DNA from: Chrysemys picta bellii
Taxonomy: Eukaryota > Chordata > Testudines > Emydidae
Assembly (NCBI RefSeq): GCF_011386835.1
Contig: NC_088800.1
Coordinates: 11,060,572-11,124,571, forward strand
Length of the DNA: 64,000 nt
Direction: 5' to 3'
A program made the position numbers and the translations under genes. This document shows, in pieces, positions 11,075 through 22,285 of the stretch (within the stretch, counting starts at the first letter, position 1; the number at the start of each line of letters is the position of its first letter). The notes under the pieces were generated by a model. The model worked only from the letters and a program-made list of their open reading frames with translations, had not been told where the DNA came from and ran no database searches.

Positions 11075-12639
11075 GAAAAGTATCTTTCAAAATTTGGACC
11101 CTGGTAGCATTACAGTTGCTCCACTGTTAACAACCACATCTCTTCCTTACAGCTGGATACATAATTGGTAATAAATACTTCATTCGGCAGATATCCCCAC
11201 TTTTTTCTCTTCAGAAATTGTCTCGGCTTGATTTTCTCAAATTCATTTGTTACCCAGTTTGATTCACCTATTTTGTTAGCACTTCTGTAGCTTGTTCACT
11301 TGCTCATTCATTCCATTGCAAGTATTGAAAATTCAAAATTTGAGCTGATTTGATTGGCCTTGTTGGGTCAAGTGGTGTGTTTCTATCCCTTGATTGGAAG
11401 GCTATGTTGGAAGCTGAAAATGGGGGAGCATTCTTGCCAGTAATCTCCTTTGCTAGAACAGCCACTGAAAGCAAACGCTTAAAGGGCGGCAGACACAGTC
11501 AGAGTGAATGTGTTTAAAAACTGAAGAAGATATTCATAGAAAATTGTTTTTATTGTTCACCCAGCTCTCCTCGTCACTCTATCCCTTGGCTTTGGAATAG
11601 GCCCAACTCAGGCCAGCATACGATACACATTTCTGACAGATGGGGCATGTTGCTCACCTTTCCTGACATCCAGTTTGTATTTTGACAATCCTGCATCGAA
11701 ACTCTGGCAAATGTATGCAGAGAGTGGTGTTGCCCGTATCCCATTTTCCACCTCCTCCTGAAGAAGCTACGCAGGCATTGCAGAAATGCGATGCGTGAAT
11801 AATACAGCGTCTCAGCAGAAAATGAATACATTTTAAACAAGTCCACTGGAAAAGAATTAGCAGTGAAACTTAAAAGAACCATATGCCAAATAGGGGGGAA
11901 AGTGACTCAAAGTGACACACTGTAATAATATAATTGAGTTAGGATTAAATTGCACAAGGATAAAAGCAAGGACAGAGCTAAAAAGGTAGAGACTGCGACA
12001 TGTGCTGCCTTGTTAAGTAGGAGATGGTCAACAGGAGGGGATTCTCTTGCCGTTTTCCTTTCATTTATAATTAGGCAGTGAAAGTAGCAGGGGCATGTCA
12101 AGCCGTTTGAGGGTTTAAATAAAACAGCACTTCCCTGAACTATCAAGGCTCAGTATCTCCCCATCCCCCTCCATTCCTCAGAAGCAGTGGGAGTCTCCAG
12201 CTCTCTCGGCTGGTGGGAAACCCTCCCTTGAATTGAGAGAGCATCTCGACCTTCTCTGCATCCCACCCTCAATCCTTATTGTTAAGACCAGGGAGGGGGA
12301 GGATGTAGGATACCCTGAAGAAATCCCCTGTTTATTTAAGAGTTTTTGCAGGCCGGGGCATGGGGGAGGATCCCCTGCTTTCTCCTCTATTAATATATTC
12401 TATTTAAATTGCTTACAGCACCATGGACTAATTAGGACTAGAATGACAGTTTGAGGAGAACGACTGAACCCACTTGAACTCTTAGAGTTCAGAGTTCATG
12501 CACATATGGGAAAAACATCTTCCCATTTATTTCTGCAAACACACTGCACGTAGCATGGAAAATGTAGGTGGTATAGACAGAGCTGATCCCAATGACTTTA
12601 TGAGAGCTGCTAGAAGGATGCAACTAAATAGATTTAAAA
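11075..12639. other. Gene-free stretch
   Basis: Open frames of up to 102 codons (for example 11574-11882, minus) have no recognisable domain, codon bias or splice context. No clear repeats. Confidence 0.5.
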
Positions 12640-12895
12640 TTAGTATTTTTTAAAAAAAAGCCTGGATTTAATTAGTTTAATTTAGCGCTACACACAGAAT
12701 TGCTCCAGTTTAATTTAAGATATGATTTAGTTAAACCAGTCCAATAGGCTGTGAGGATGCTCTGATTTCAGTTTAAAGCAGGCTTCTTTCAGTTTAGCTT
12801 TAAGTCAATCAGGAATGAATCTCCTAAACTGCAGTAAGGTATGCACTGATTTAATTAAACCGGAGCAAGTGTGTATGTGTAGACAAGGCCTCAAT
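12640..12895. mobile_element. MITE-like element ending gtgtagacaaggcc
   Basis: Contains repeated 'agtttaattta', 'tttaattaaaccgg' and 'cagtttagctttaagtcaat' words and ends at a terminus (gtgtatgtgtagacaaggcc) that is the inverse of the 10878 element's start. The left terminus is eroded and no duplication was found. Confidence 0.6.
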
Positions 12896-13299
12896 GTTTC
12901 ATAAATTTAGACTAGGTGCAGTTCCTCACACAAATCTGTAGTGAAAGACAATGTTTTTCATTACCCAGACCTTAATAGTAATACTTACAGCTTTTTCAAC
13001 CATAAAGGTCACAGCAGTATACAAAGGTGGGTAAGTTTCATTATCACATGTTTGTTTTGCACACAAACGTGACCTGATTTATCTAAATCAGTTTCCTAAA
13101 ACCAACTCTCTTATTTGGGTGGAAATCTGTGGATGGACACTCATATGTTAGACTAGAAAAGGATAAAGTCCATTCACTGAAGCTTGATTTAAGCTTTTTA
13201 GCCTCTTTCATTCCCAAATAACAGACTTGCAGTGACACATTTACGTTGGTTTTAATTCACAGCCTTTTGTTATTTCGATGTGACTGTGAGGGTACAGCC
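12896..13299. other. Gene-free stretch
   Basis: No gene or repeat identified. Confidence 0.4.
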
Positions 13300-13410
13300 A
13301 CCCCCATTTAAGAGGCACAGAGAAGCTAAGTGACTTTCACGGCCAGTCAGTGCCACAGCTGGAAATAGAACACAGATATCCTGCCTACCAGTGACATGTA
13401 CTGCTTCATA
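13300..13410 (-). repeat. MIR-type SINE fragment, minus strand
   Basis: Reverse-MIR signature: aggcacagagaagctaagtg ... agtcagtgccacagctggaa ... gaacacagatatcctgcc. Confidence 0.75.
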
Positions 13411-13710
13411 GAACCAAATGAGGTGAGTTTTACCCCATGTCCCGAGGGTCAGCGGACTTGGAATCTTTGGAGCAATCCCATTCTAAATATTGCTTTTCCC
13501 CAGTGATCTCTCATTCTTTCATTTCCTCCTAATCCAGGGAAGTTAGTGGTGATGCTGACAGGTTGGTGAAACCCACTTGTGAGTTTTAGGAGGCATGTGA
13601 AAACAAAGGAGTTGACTTTGGCCAATCAATTGCTCTATCAGTTCCTACCTGGTTGATATCCCATGCATTGACACAAGAGTTAAGATCAGCTAGGACACCT
13701 GCATTGGCTA

Positions 13711-13734
13711 CCCCTAGATTTGTAAATCTAGGGG
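13711..13734. repeat. Short perfect palindrome, 11-bp arms
   Basis: cccctagattt (13711-13721), a 2-base centre, then the exact complement (13724-13734). No target-site duplication or terminator context; significance unknown. Confidence 0.85.
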
Positions 13735-14148
13735 ACACAGGCAGGATGTTCTCCATTCTTCACCATATTCCACATTCACCTTCATGGCATGGTGAAAAAT
13801 TGTTAGCTTTTGAATATCTGTCTACCTGGAGTCCTGTCCATGGCTTTTGGGGGTCATGGGAACTACCATAATACAAGTAATAATTATTTATTTATATTTG
13901 TGCAAACATTTAAAAGGGCATCCATTCATATGCTCTAGGTACCCTTGATGTTACCTAAAAATGTAACACAATAGATAAGTGGCGCACAGCAGTTGTGGGG
14001 TCAGAAATGCAGTGAACGTCTCTATGGCCAGGATTTCAAAAATGCTCAGGCCAGACGCTCCCAAATGTAACCCCTAAATACCAACATTTGTGGCTCACAA
14101 TTAGTTGCACCTGCTATTTAGTGCAACTGATTTGGGGCAAAAGCAAAT

Positions 14149-14239
14149 AGATACTACTATCAAGAATTTGGGAGTTCTTTAAAATCCAACAATTGATAAA
14201 TGTTAACAATCCCAATCCATGCAAATTATTGTCCAGTGC
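14149..14239 (+). repeat. 91-bp inverted repeat, left arm
   Basis: Starts agatactactatcaagaatt. It matches the reverse complement of 14794-14884 with about 4 differences in 91 positions. The arms are not part of any transposon family I recognise. The homology stops sharply at both arm ends, and the 554-bp spacer (14240-14793) shows no mirrored sequence. Confidence 0.95.
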
Positions 14240-14793
14240 TTTGGGGGCAAAAAATGATGTTAAGGGCCCTGTAGAAATTTGACTCCCTGAGGCTTTCAAT
14301 ATTTGAAGCCTTTTTGAAGCCTGAATATGTAATGTGTAAAAATGTGAGTAAGGACCTCAGGGTTTGGCAGTATATGTATAATCACTGAGGGTCAAAATGT
14401 AGAGACATAAAGAAGCGGATGTCAGGGCTGGGTCCGTTCTGCACATATCTATCACACGTCTCAGACATGGGCATTTTTCTTTTTCAGTGTTCGTGTTTTA
14501 AAACAAACTGGATTGGGGCCACCACTGCCTGTGGATTATGGCCCTTGAAGTGATAAACACGTTGTTCCATCGCTATTTGCCCCATGAGATAAACATTTCT
14601 GATGGATTTTTCTGACAAAGCCAAGAAACCTAATAATCACAAACGTCAGAAAAAAGTGAAAACTAATTCAGTTTGCTCCCCAAAGGATGGGGGAAGGGAA
14701 GTAAAAGGAGACACAGTTTTGTGAGCCTGAACTTGTCAAAGCTCTTTTAGAATACTTTGAAATAAACACATCCGCTTGGTATTATAAATAAAG
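14240..14793. other. Spacer between 91-bp inverted repeats
   Basis: AT-rich, without an open frame of note. Includes a small direct repeat 'gaagcctttttgaagcct' near 14305. Nothing transposase-like. Confidence 0.5.
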
Positions 14794-14884
14794 GCACAGG
14801 ACAGTAATTTGCATGGATTAGGATTGTTAACATTTATCAATTGCTGGATTTTAAAGAACTCCCAAATTCTTGATAGTAGTATCT
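14794..14884 (-). repeat. 91-bp inverted repeat, right arm
   Basis: Begins gcacaggacagtaatttgca and ends gatagtagtatct, the reverse complement of 14149-14239. About 96% identity implies a recent local duplication-inversion, or maintenance by gene conversion. Confidence 0.95.
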
Positions 14885-15964
14885 CTTTGTAGTGAAGGAT
14901 TGATGGTGGGAGTGAAAGAATCTGATGAATTTAAAGCTACAGATGAGAGAAAGCAAAGCCATCCAGATCTAAACTGAGATACCATTAGTGGTTCCCATAA
15001 ATCAAATCATGTTTATAGTAAGGATACAGTTGAATTACCATCTGGACTTTTTAACCTCGACATTTATTTCCGAACCCTCCTCCGATATTGAAAGTAAACT
15101 TAACCCTTCCTTTCATCTCCAGGACTTTGACTTGATGCCAGTTCTCATGTCGAAGAAATGATCTGATTTTTTGATGGGGACAGAATGTAACATGTGGCAT
15201 GAGGTTGGAAGGACTCAGGAATTTCTTGTGCTAGACAAAGTCATAAAAGAAATAAAATACATTTAGTCTTAAAAAAGATCAGCGGAAAGGAGGGTCACAC
15301 CAAGAATGAATTCAGCAGGCGGATAAAGAGAGGAGCATTCATTTTAATGCAGGTGAGGATATGGATGGGGACCAAGATCAATGTACCCAAATATTAATAC
15401 AATTGAAAAAAATATATATACTCCATGGAGATTTGGGGGGATAATCAGTAGGGATGGATGGGTGATGAAGGACTTGATCCTGTTCTCCCCGGTGTCAAAA
15501 GCAAAACTGCCATTGGCCTTCTTAGTGCAGGAGTGGATCTCTAGTTCAGATACAATAAGAACTAACCCAAACCTTTACCCAAAACTCATATCAAACCCAA
15601 ATCAAGCCACTTTTAAGGTTCAAAAAAGTTGAGATGTCTGGTTCCTACTCCTTCACTTTTATAGGCCTGTCTTTGCATTTCTCGATTAAGTCAAGAGTCT
15701 AAATGGAACTGCCAAAGTAGCGGGTAGAAGATATGGGTTTTTTTGGTATTTCCAGCCCAATCTGAAATGAGAATGGGCAGAAATCACAGGAGAGTGCCTG
15801 TTCTCACCAAAGTTCCAGCCCAGTTCTGCGGACATGGGAGGTTTGGGTAGTATGGAGGAGCCATGCAGATAGATGAGTGTTTCTTCAAATTGAACTTGTA
15901 AATATTTTTGAGGTTTGCTGCTGCTCATGTCACAATTTTAACCTTTTTTTCCCCCCGTGTTTAA
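14885..15964. other. Gene-free stretch
   Basis: Short open frames only (up to 83 codons), none with a recognisable product. No clear repeats. Confidence 0.45.
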
Positions 15965-16195
15965 TCACCATGGCGTCATGATAGTCCAGTAGGTCAGGAT
16001 GCTAACCTGGACCTTGGAAACCTGAGCTCAGTTCTCTGCTTTTCCACAGATTGCCTGTGCGGCCTTGGGCAAGTCACTTAGTTTCTCTGTGCCTCAGTTC
16101 CCATATCTATATCACAGCGGTGTTGTGAGGATAGACACATTCATGTTTATGAGGTGCTCAGACAGTAGGGTAATGTGGGCCAGGTTGGATGACAG
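15965..16195 (+). repeat. MIR-type SINE, near full length, plus strand
   Basis: Shows the tRNA-related head region (gtccagtaggtcaggatgc...), then ccttgggcaagtcacttagt, 'ctctgtgcctcagttcccat', and gttgtgaggatagacac running to gaggtgctcagacagta. This is one of the most complete MIR copies in the window. Confidence 0.88.
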
Positions 16196-18124
16196 TAGGT
16201 GCTGTAGACATTGACATAACAGGTCATAAAGCCAAAATAGGACCTTGGTGCTACACCTCTGAGGAGATATTACGTGGAACTCAACACATACACAAATCAC
16301 TGAAACTGGTTTGCCTGAAGAAAAATGGTTTCCTAACTACCCTCAGGGGTTGTCTCGATAAGTGGCTTTGTGTCATATCTTTCAATGTTCGTCAAAGGTT
16401 TTTCACCCAGCCCTTATTAGAGATGACCTAACATTTCACACCCAGGCTGGTGCCAGAATCCTCTTAGTCTATTGGTGAGGTTACTGCCATTTCCTCTCTC
16501 TCTCTTTCCTGAATTTACCTAACCCAGAGCTCTGGCCTTTTGTTGAAATGATTTTCTGCCTTCCGGCCCTGCATGTCATGTGTCAGATTATGCGCAAAAG
16601 GTTGCAACCCGCTTCCTCTCACTTTAGACACAGGATGAGGAAATGAAGAGGAGTGAAGTTACTGAGTTGATTTTGGAGGTCAGGGTGGGTCTTTGCAGGG
16701 TAAGAGTGGAGTTTTCAAGAGCTTGTGCTGCTGCTTGTTTTTTATTTTTTTTAAACAAACAAAAAACCCGACAATTACTCATGCTATCGAATCGGAAACG
16801 CTTTTCCAAAGAGCTGACAAAATTAACAGGAGGACAATAGGCTAACAGTGAGGGCATATATATATCAGAAACAAAATGAAGCTGTCAGGAAGAGACCCGG
16901 GTTCACCTTTTAGCCACCCAAAGGGCAGTTTGACTGCCTTCATTGCTCAGGCATTCTCTTGTAGCATTTTACAGACTCAAAGTGTGCTAACCCCATCCAA
17001 AAAATGTAACGTGGAAAGGGTAAGTGTCTGAAATCGTGCCAGGAGAATGTATTCCAGCTCAGGGGAATCCCAAACTTTTCCCAGTTCAGGGCTGCACTGG
17101 CACCTGGCCAGAGCCTGAGGCCACTCTTAAAGTGCAACTCGAAAGGGCAGATTTCAGAGCCCCCGCCTCCGTCTGCCCCTTCCCCCCCGAATCTTTACAT
17201 CAGAGAAGTGGCCTGCAGAAAATACAGATCCCAGCATGGAGTATTCCATTATGACTTGAGTGGTCTCCATTGGGGTGGAGCTGGAATATTTCAATTGGGG
17301 TTCTGTAGTCTTGGAGGGCTGCAGCCCTACACTGATGATGAGGGCAGCCAACGGCCAGAAATTCAGCGAGAGTTGGATGCCTAATTCCCATTGACTCCTT
17401 TTGCAAATCCCAGCATGAGCAGCTGTCCATTTTAGCAGAAACAGGCAGCCGTTCTGGGGGAGTGGGTGGCTCTTGGATCTGCGGGTGGTGTACAAATGAA
17501 GTACTTCTCCTTCCCTCACCTCCTATCAGATGCCTAAGTAGAGTATTTTATGCTGACATGTAGCCCTTTAACATAAGTCATGGAATGGTTCCAAAGTGCA
17601 CATTATAATCTGCATGCTCTAAATCTGCACATTCCTTCCAGAAGCTGTTGAACTAATGGAGAACTGGAGGGGAAGAGGGAGGGGAGAACCTCCCCACATT
17701 CCCCACCCCGCAGGTTGTTTGGTATACCTAGTGCTCTGAGGCTGGTTTATGTATGCATCCAGAGTAAGTTCTCGGAGGAGTATCCTGCAGTCATTTCTCA
17801 GCTAGTGTGAACAAACTCATTAACAGCTCCTTTACTGGAATGATAAGTTGTTTCTTAATGAAGGGAAAAATAAATACCCTTGCTAACCCAAGCTCCATCA
17901 CTAGAAGTCACACATCATTCTTAAAGACTCCTTATTTCCCACCAGAGACATTTGTGTACAGCCCTTAGACAAAATGAAAGAGATTATTTCTCACTCCTCT
18001 TATACACTCCTTCAGATGCTCACATTAGAGAGGGGCTTTCGCTGCCCTTGGTAGTGCACTCTGGATACTAGTAGTTTAAATAAAATAAATTAAAAAAATG
18101 ACCTGAATCTTCACCCACTTAAGA
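16196..18124. other. Gene-free stretch with repeat remnants
   Basis: About 17360-17415 carries 'gagagttggatgcctaattc...ttttgcaaatccca', a word set that recurs in related form at 43862-43950 and 62225-62310. A CT-tract (16495-16506) and a C-run near 17181-17188 are present. The 121-codon minus frame at 17154-17519 lies across such repeat sequence and is not supported. 17770-17960 looks unique. Confidence 0.45.
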
Positions 18125-18365
18125 GGGAGGTTTATAGCATTTAAAGCACAGGACTGGGATTCAGGAGATCCAGGTTGAATTCCTGGCTCTGCCATTGACC
18201 CGCTGTGTAGTGTTACCTTGGGGAAGTCACTTAAGTTCCCTGTGCTTCAATCTGCCCATCTGTGAAATGGAGATAACAATGCCTTGCTCACAAGGGGGTT
18301 GTGAAGGTTAATTAAATAGTGTTTTAAGGTGCTTTTAGTTCCTCAGATAGAAAGGGCTACAAAAG
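18125..18365 (+). repeat. MIR-type SINE, near full length, plus strand
   Basis: Contains the head (gtttatagcatttaaagcac aggactggga), the tRNA B-box-like 'ggttgaattcctggctctgc', ttggggaagtcacttaagtt, 'cccatctgtgaaatggagat', and the 3' region gttgtgaaggttaattaaat. Confidence 0.9.
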
Positions 18366-18625
18366 TGCTAAATCTTGTGTATTAAAAGAACTGATTGGAA
18401 ATTTTCAGGAAAAAAGTCCCCATTATTTCTTTACCAAATATATATATTTTTTATCTGAGACTAACTGATTATGTTTGAACCTCAGAAATTTGGGGGCATT
18501 TTGAATGTGTTTTCCTTTGTTTTCACCTGCTTATGAAATTAGACATGTTTTATGGCCCATAAGAACAGCCAAAGTGACAATAGAAAGGATTTTAAAAAAC
18601 TCCGTAAAATAACATTTTGAAATGC
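18366..18625. other. Gene-free stretch
   Basis: Nothing recognised; AT-rich. Confidence 0.4.
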
Positions 18626-18840
18626 CAACAAATCCTCATGCTTCAGGGCATTAGGCAACTTCTATCTATTGGGGGTTAGGCAGAAATATTCCTTGGGGCC
18701 AGGTTATCCCATAACTGCATACCGGAGGAGTTCTTGTTTTCTCTGTAGTGCCTGGTACTGCCCACTGTTTGAGAGAGGATACTGGCCTAGATGGATCACT
18801 GCTTTGATCCAGTCTAGCCATTTCTAGGTTCCTGATTCCT
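18626..18840 (+). mobile_element. CR1 LINE 3' end, plus strand
   Basis: Order of blocks: 'catgcttcagggcattaggc', 'gggggttaggcagaaatatt', 'ggttatcccataactgcata', 'gaggatactggcctagatgg', and a 'ttctaggttcctgattcct' tail. Same CR1 subfamily tail as at 26195-26395. Confidence 0.88.
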
Positions 18841-19455
18841 GGTTCTTCCCAGAAATGGAAATAACAGAATGCCCTGGGTAAGGGTGTCTTTTCTGTATTT
18901 TGGACTTGGCCAGAACTGGGAAATATTTGCACACCGGCAATCCGATTTTAACATACTGGTGCTACTGCTCTCTGATGGATCCAAGGAGACCTTTGTCATA
19001 GAGGAAACCTATTCCCTTTACTCACACAAGTCGTCTTCAGTGCAATTACTCACATAAGTCAGATAAACAGGGTTTGATATATCACCTTTTAGTGGTCAGT
19101 CTACAAAAGGCAGAGTATCACCAGTACTTCTAGCGGTGCTACAAGAAATATATAAAATAATAGGGGAGGAAAAGTTATTCAAGCTCCAATGAACCTGCCC
19201 TAAGTTTGAGTCAGAGTTTGGGCTAAAGGTTTGAATGGGTTCTTCCAGTATCTGAACCAAATCTCCCATCCCATAAGCATAGAAAGGCAAGATGGAAAAA
19301 GATCTATTCATTCATCTAGTCCACCTACCTCTAGAGAGATATTAGTGGAATATGGGGCACAATAGGGAGAGAGAAGAAAGGGGCCTAAACCTCCTCTTGA
19401 CCTCTGACTAAAGGTGGAAAGTTGACCTGACAGAGGAGTGACCAGACCAGAGTTG
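18841..19455. other. Gene-free stretch
   Basis: No exon or clear repeat. The 88-codon minus frame at 18666-18932 overlaps the CR1 tail and is spurious. Confidence 0.4.
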
Positions 19456-20115
19456 AATGGCACTGTGACCCCCTTGCACCAGGTCGCAATGCCACTCAAT
19501 CAAATTTGGCACAGCCACCTTTCTGTTAGGATGGAGGGGAAACCTGGCCAAATTGGAGTGGCACTGTAACCCCATATGCCTGCTTCACCCTCCCCCCACC
19601 TTTGAAGTCCTTCCAGCATCCGTGGGCACCAGGTGCCCCCAGGGAGAAATGGAGCAGGAGGCATGGAGAATGCCAGTCCCCAAAGGGTGGGAGGATTGGG
19701 CCTGGGGTTTTGGTGCTTCCTGGTGAAGTGAAGACACTGAAGGATGATGGCGTCTGGGGCTCCCAGAACTGACTGGTGCCTGGAGGGGATGGCGCTCGTC
19801 AGCCTAACCACCTCTCTGGGTAAGAGCTCAGGGCTGGATGGTGGGGCAGCAAGACAGCAGGCCTGGGTGCAGGGGGAACAACTTGGAAATGGGCACAGGT
19901 TAATGTGGGAAGAAGACCAGGGGGCTCAGTATGGGGCAGCAGGACATGAGTGTGTGTGGAGATGGGCGCAGCGGGGAGAGCGCAGGTCTGGGTGCGAAAG
20001 CAGTGTGAGAGAGCTCAGGACTGGCATTTGGGGAGCATCAGGAGAGCATGGGGGTGGGTGCAGGGGAGGGGAGGAATGCTCTGGACCCCCACCTTAGGAA
20101 GATTTGGTTGCGCCC
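19456..20115. repeat. GC-rich segment with degenerate tandem repeats
   Basis: Two 'tggcactgtraccccc' blocks lie about 100 bp apart (about 19458 and 19558). Then three loose units starting gagctcaggg / ggctcagtat / gagctcagga at about 19827, 19922 and 20012 share 'ggggcagca-gaca' and 'tgggtgcaggg' words, a period near 90-95 bp. The 117-codon plus frame (19744-20097) reads through these units and is better explained by repeat composition. The 'gcgcccctg' end at about 20111-20119 resembles a hAT-type terminus (reverse CAGGGGCGC), but I could not find its partner. Confidence 0.55.
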
Positions 20116-21292
20116 CTGAGTGGACTACCCACAAAGTGCTGTAGAGAGTGCACACCAGTGTTTCATTTAAAGGACTCAGACTAGCTTATCATGGGCTGCT
20201 CCTCCTTCCCCTACACCTCATGTGTAAGGGACCTTGGAACTTATCACAGTCTGTACTTAAACTGGTTGACAAAACAGAAATTGAATCAATCTCTGAAAAC
20301 AATAGATTTAACCCTGGTAGCCCTCACATGCTCTATTGGCTGCTAGTGCTTCTTATGCTGTGTATGCCTCCCAGGGACTCCCCTAGGATGTAGCTTTGAA
20401 GAAAAACATATATAAAAACAACCCACTGTGTAAATCTAACATCAGTTAGTGGTTTCCCAAGTATAACTTGTGGGATTGCTGGATGAGCCTCCAAAGAGAA
20501 AACAATTCACTGCAGTGAAGAGAGCTTTGCAAATGGAAAAAAAGAACCTAGGAAGACAAAGAAAAATTCATCTCTTTAGCAAAAACAATAGAAATAACTT
20601 CTTGATTTTCCAGCTGCGTAACAGTTCCTTCTCTTCCCCTCCCGTCTTCCCCCCAGTATGGGGCAGCACAGATGGGATTGTTCTCTGGTATATGTTATTT
20701 ACTTATAGATTGAGTTTTGTTCTGAGTGCATAAAACCATTCAACCTAAGTTCTGGGCATCCCAAGAAGCTCTTAAAAGTACTATTAATACATAAACAGAC
20801 ACTAGCAATTACCCACTGACAGCTACATGAATAGAATTAAACTGTAATAAACTCCACCAAGAAAACCACCATTCAAGTCTCTAACCTCAGATATCTTACT
20901 GTAGAGCAAATGAAAAGATGGGCCCTGAAGGTTAACAACATATTCAGGCTGTGATAGACCAAGGCAGGAAATGAGTTCCAAAGGCACAGGGCCCCAGCAG
21001 AGCACACCCTACCAGCACCCATTTTCTATCACTGGAAATCTATCTCAGGTGTCTCTGCTGACCACAACTGTTAAAAAACTTTATTTCAATTTTATTATTT
21101 TTGAAAGGTAAAAAAATCCTCTCAGAATCCAAATGAAATGTTTTTGTTTCAGGTCAAACAATTTTTTTTTCCAATTTTTTGGTTTGGCCACTGAATCAAA
21201 AATATCAGTTCTTTGCACAGCTCTAGTCATGAACATTAAGATGACCCCTGTATATCTCCAGACATAACCTCTTCCTGGTGAAAGCTGGAAAA
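20116..21292. other. Gene-free stretch
   Basis: No supported gene. 21070-21230 contains AT-rich gaaattt/tttttcc words ending 'cacagctctagtcatgaac', probably a remnant of the AT-rich family at 38060-38345. Confidence 0.4.
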
Positions 21293-21300
21293 ACCTATGT

Positions 21301-21620
21301 CAGTGGTGGGCAACCTGCGGCCCGCTGGCCACATGCGACCCATCAGGATAATCCACTGGCGGGCTGCCAGGCAATTTGTTTACATTTGCATGGCTGCCTG
21401 CAGCTTCCAGTGGCCACAGTTCGCCGTTCCTGACCAATGGGAGCTGCGGGAAACAGCGCAGGCCGCAGGGACGTGCTGACCGTCGCTTCTCACGGTTCCC
21501 ATTGGCCGGGAACGGCGAACCGCGGCCACTGGGAGCTGCGGGTGGCTGTGCAAATGTAAACAAACTGTCTGGCGGCCCACCAGCGGATTACCCGGATGGG
21601 CCACCGGTTGCCCACCACTG
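21301..21620. mobile_element. Palindromic hAT MITE, copy F (distinct termini)
   Basis: A 320-bp element with TIR CAGTGGTGGGCAACCTGCGG... and right end ...cggttgcccaccactg, flanked by an exact 8-bp duplication acctatgt (21293-21300 and 21621-21628). Inside lie the 'ttgtttaca' spacer and a GC-rich palindromic core with CCAAT (gaccaatggga, about 21434-21444) and inverted ATTGG (cccattggccg). The core is like those of copies A-E, but the ends and sub-terminal blocks differ. No coding capacity; both-strand open frames here are palindrome artefacts. Confidence 0.93.
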
Positions 21621-21685
21621 ACCTATGTGGTGGTTAATGCCAGAAGTAATTTCAGAGTCTGGAGGCATAGCTACATATCCTAACT

Positions 21686-21949
21686 CAGTGTTTCCCAAAC
21701 TTGGGACACTGTTTGTGAAGGGAAAGCCCCTGGCGGGCCGGGCCGGTTTGTTTACCTGCCGCGTCCACAGGTTTGGCTGATCGTGGCTCCCACTGCCGCT
21801 TCCAGCAGCTCCCATTGGCCTGGAGCAGTGAATCGCGGCCAGTGGGAGTCGCAATCGGCCGAACCTACGGACGGGGCAGGTAAACAAACTGGCCCGGCCC
21901 GCCAGGGGCTTTCCCTACACAAGCGGCATCCCAAGTTTGGGAAACACTG
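21686..21949. mobile_element. Palindromic hAT MITE, copy B (centre deleted)
   Basis: A 264-bp element with TIRs CAGTGTTTCCCAAACTTGGG / complement. Flanks tcctaact (21678-21685) and gcctaatt (21950-21957) match at 6 of 8, so this is an older insertion. About 70 bp of the core is missing compared with copy A: only one 'cccattggcc' remains. It sits 65 bp from copy F. Confidence 0.9.
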
Positions 21950-21957
21950 GCCTAATT

Positions 21958-22214
21958 CATAGGCCACACCCTATGGTCCTTTCATAGAGGGCCAAAATAG
22001 TCCTCTATGTTCTTTTCAGAGGGGGCCTAAAGAGTGGTTTCTCTCTAATTATTTTGAAGGAGCCAGAATAGAGATGGACAGTGCCTGCTTTGCTGTGCCA
22101 CAACTAGCATGGGTTTTCTGGTGTATGTGTATGTATACTTCAACCCAGAATTTAGGCCCTAATATTGATTGTTCCTTTTGTGAATGATTGTGTATTTCAT
22201 CCCCATCACAATTA
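21958..22214. other. Gene-free stretch
   Basis: Nothing recognised. Confidence 0.4.
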
Positions 22215-22285
22215 GATGAAATCCTGGCCCGACTTAAGTCAATGGGAGTTTTGACATTGACTTAAATTGAACCAGGATTTCACCC
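22215..22285. repeat. 70-bp hairpin repeat, copy 2
   Basis: gatgaaatcctggcccgact ... agtcaatgggagttttgaca ... ttaaattgaaccaggatttc: the arms pair over about 30 bp around a short gttttg centre. Same hairpin as 486-554. Confidence 0.78.

Noticed and set aside
19744..20097. Exon with a gtaagag donor at about 19819
   Set aside because: A donor-like word exists, but the frame lies in degenerate tandem repeats and has no recognisable protein similarity or paired acceptor.
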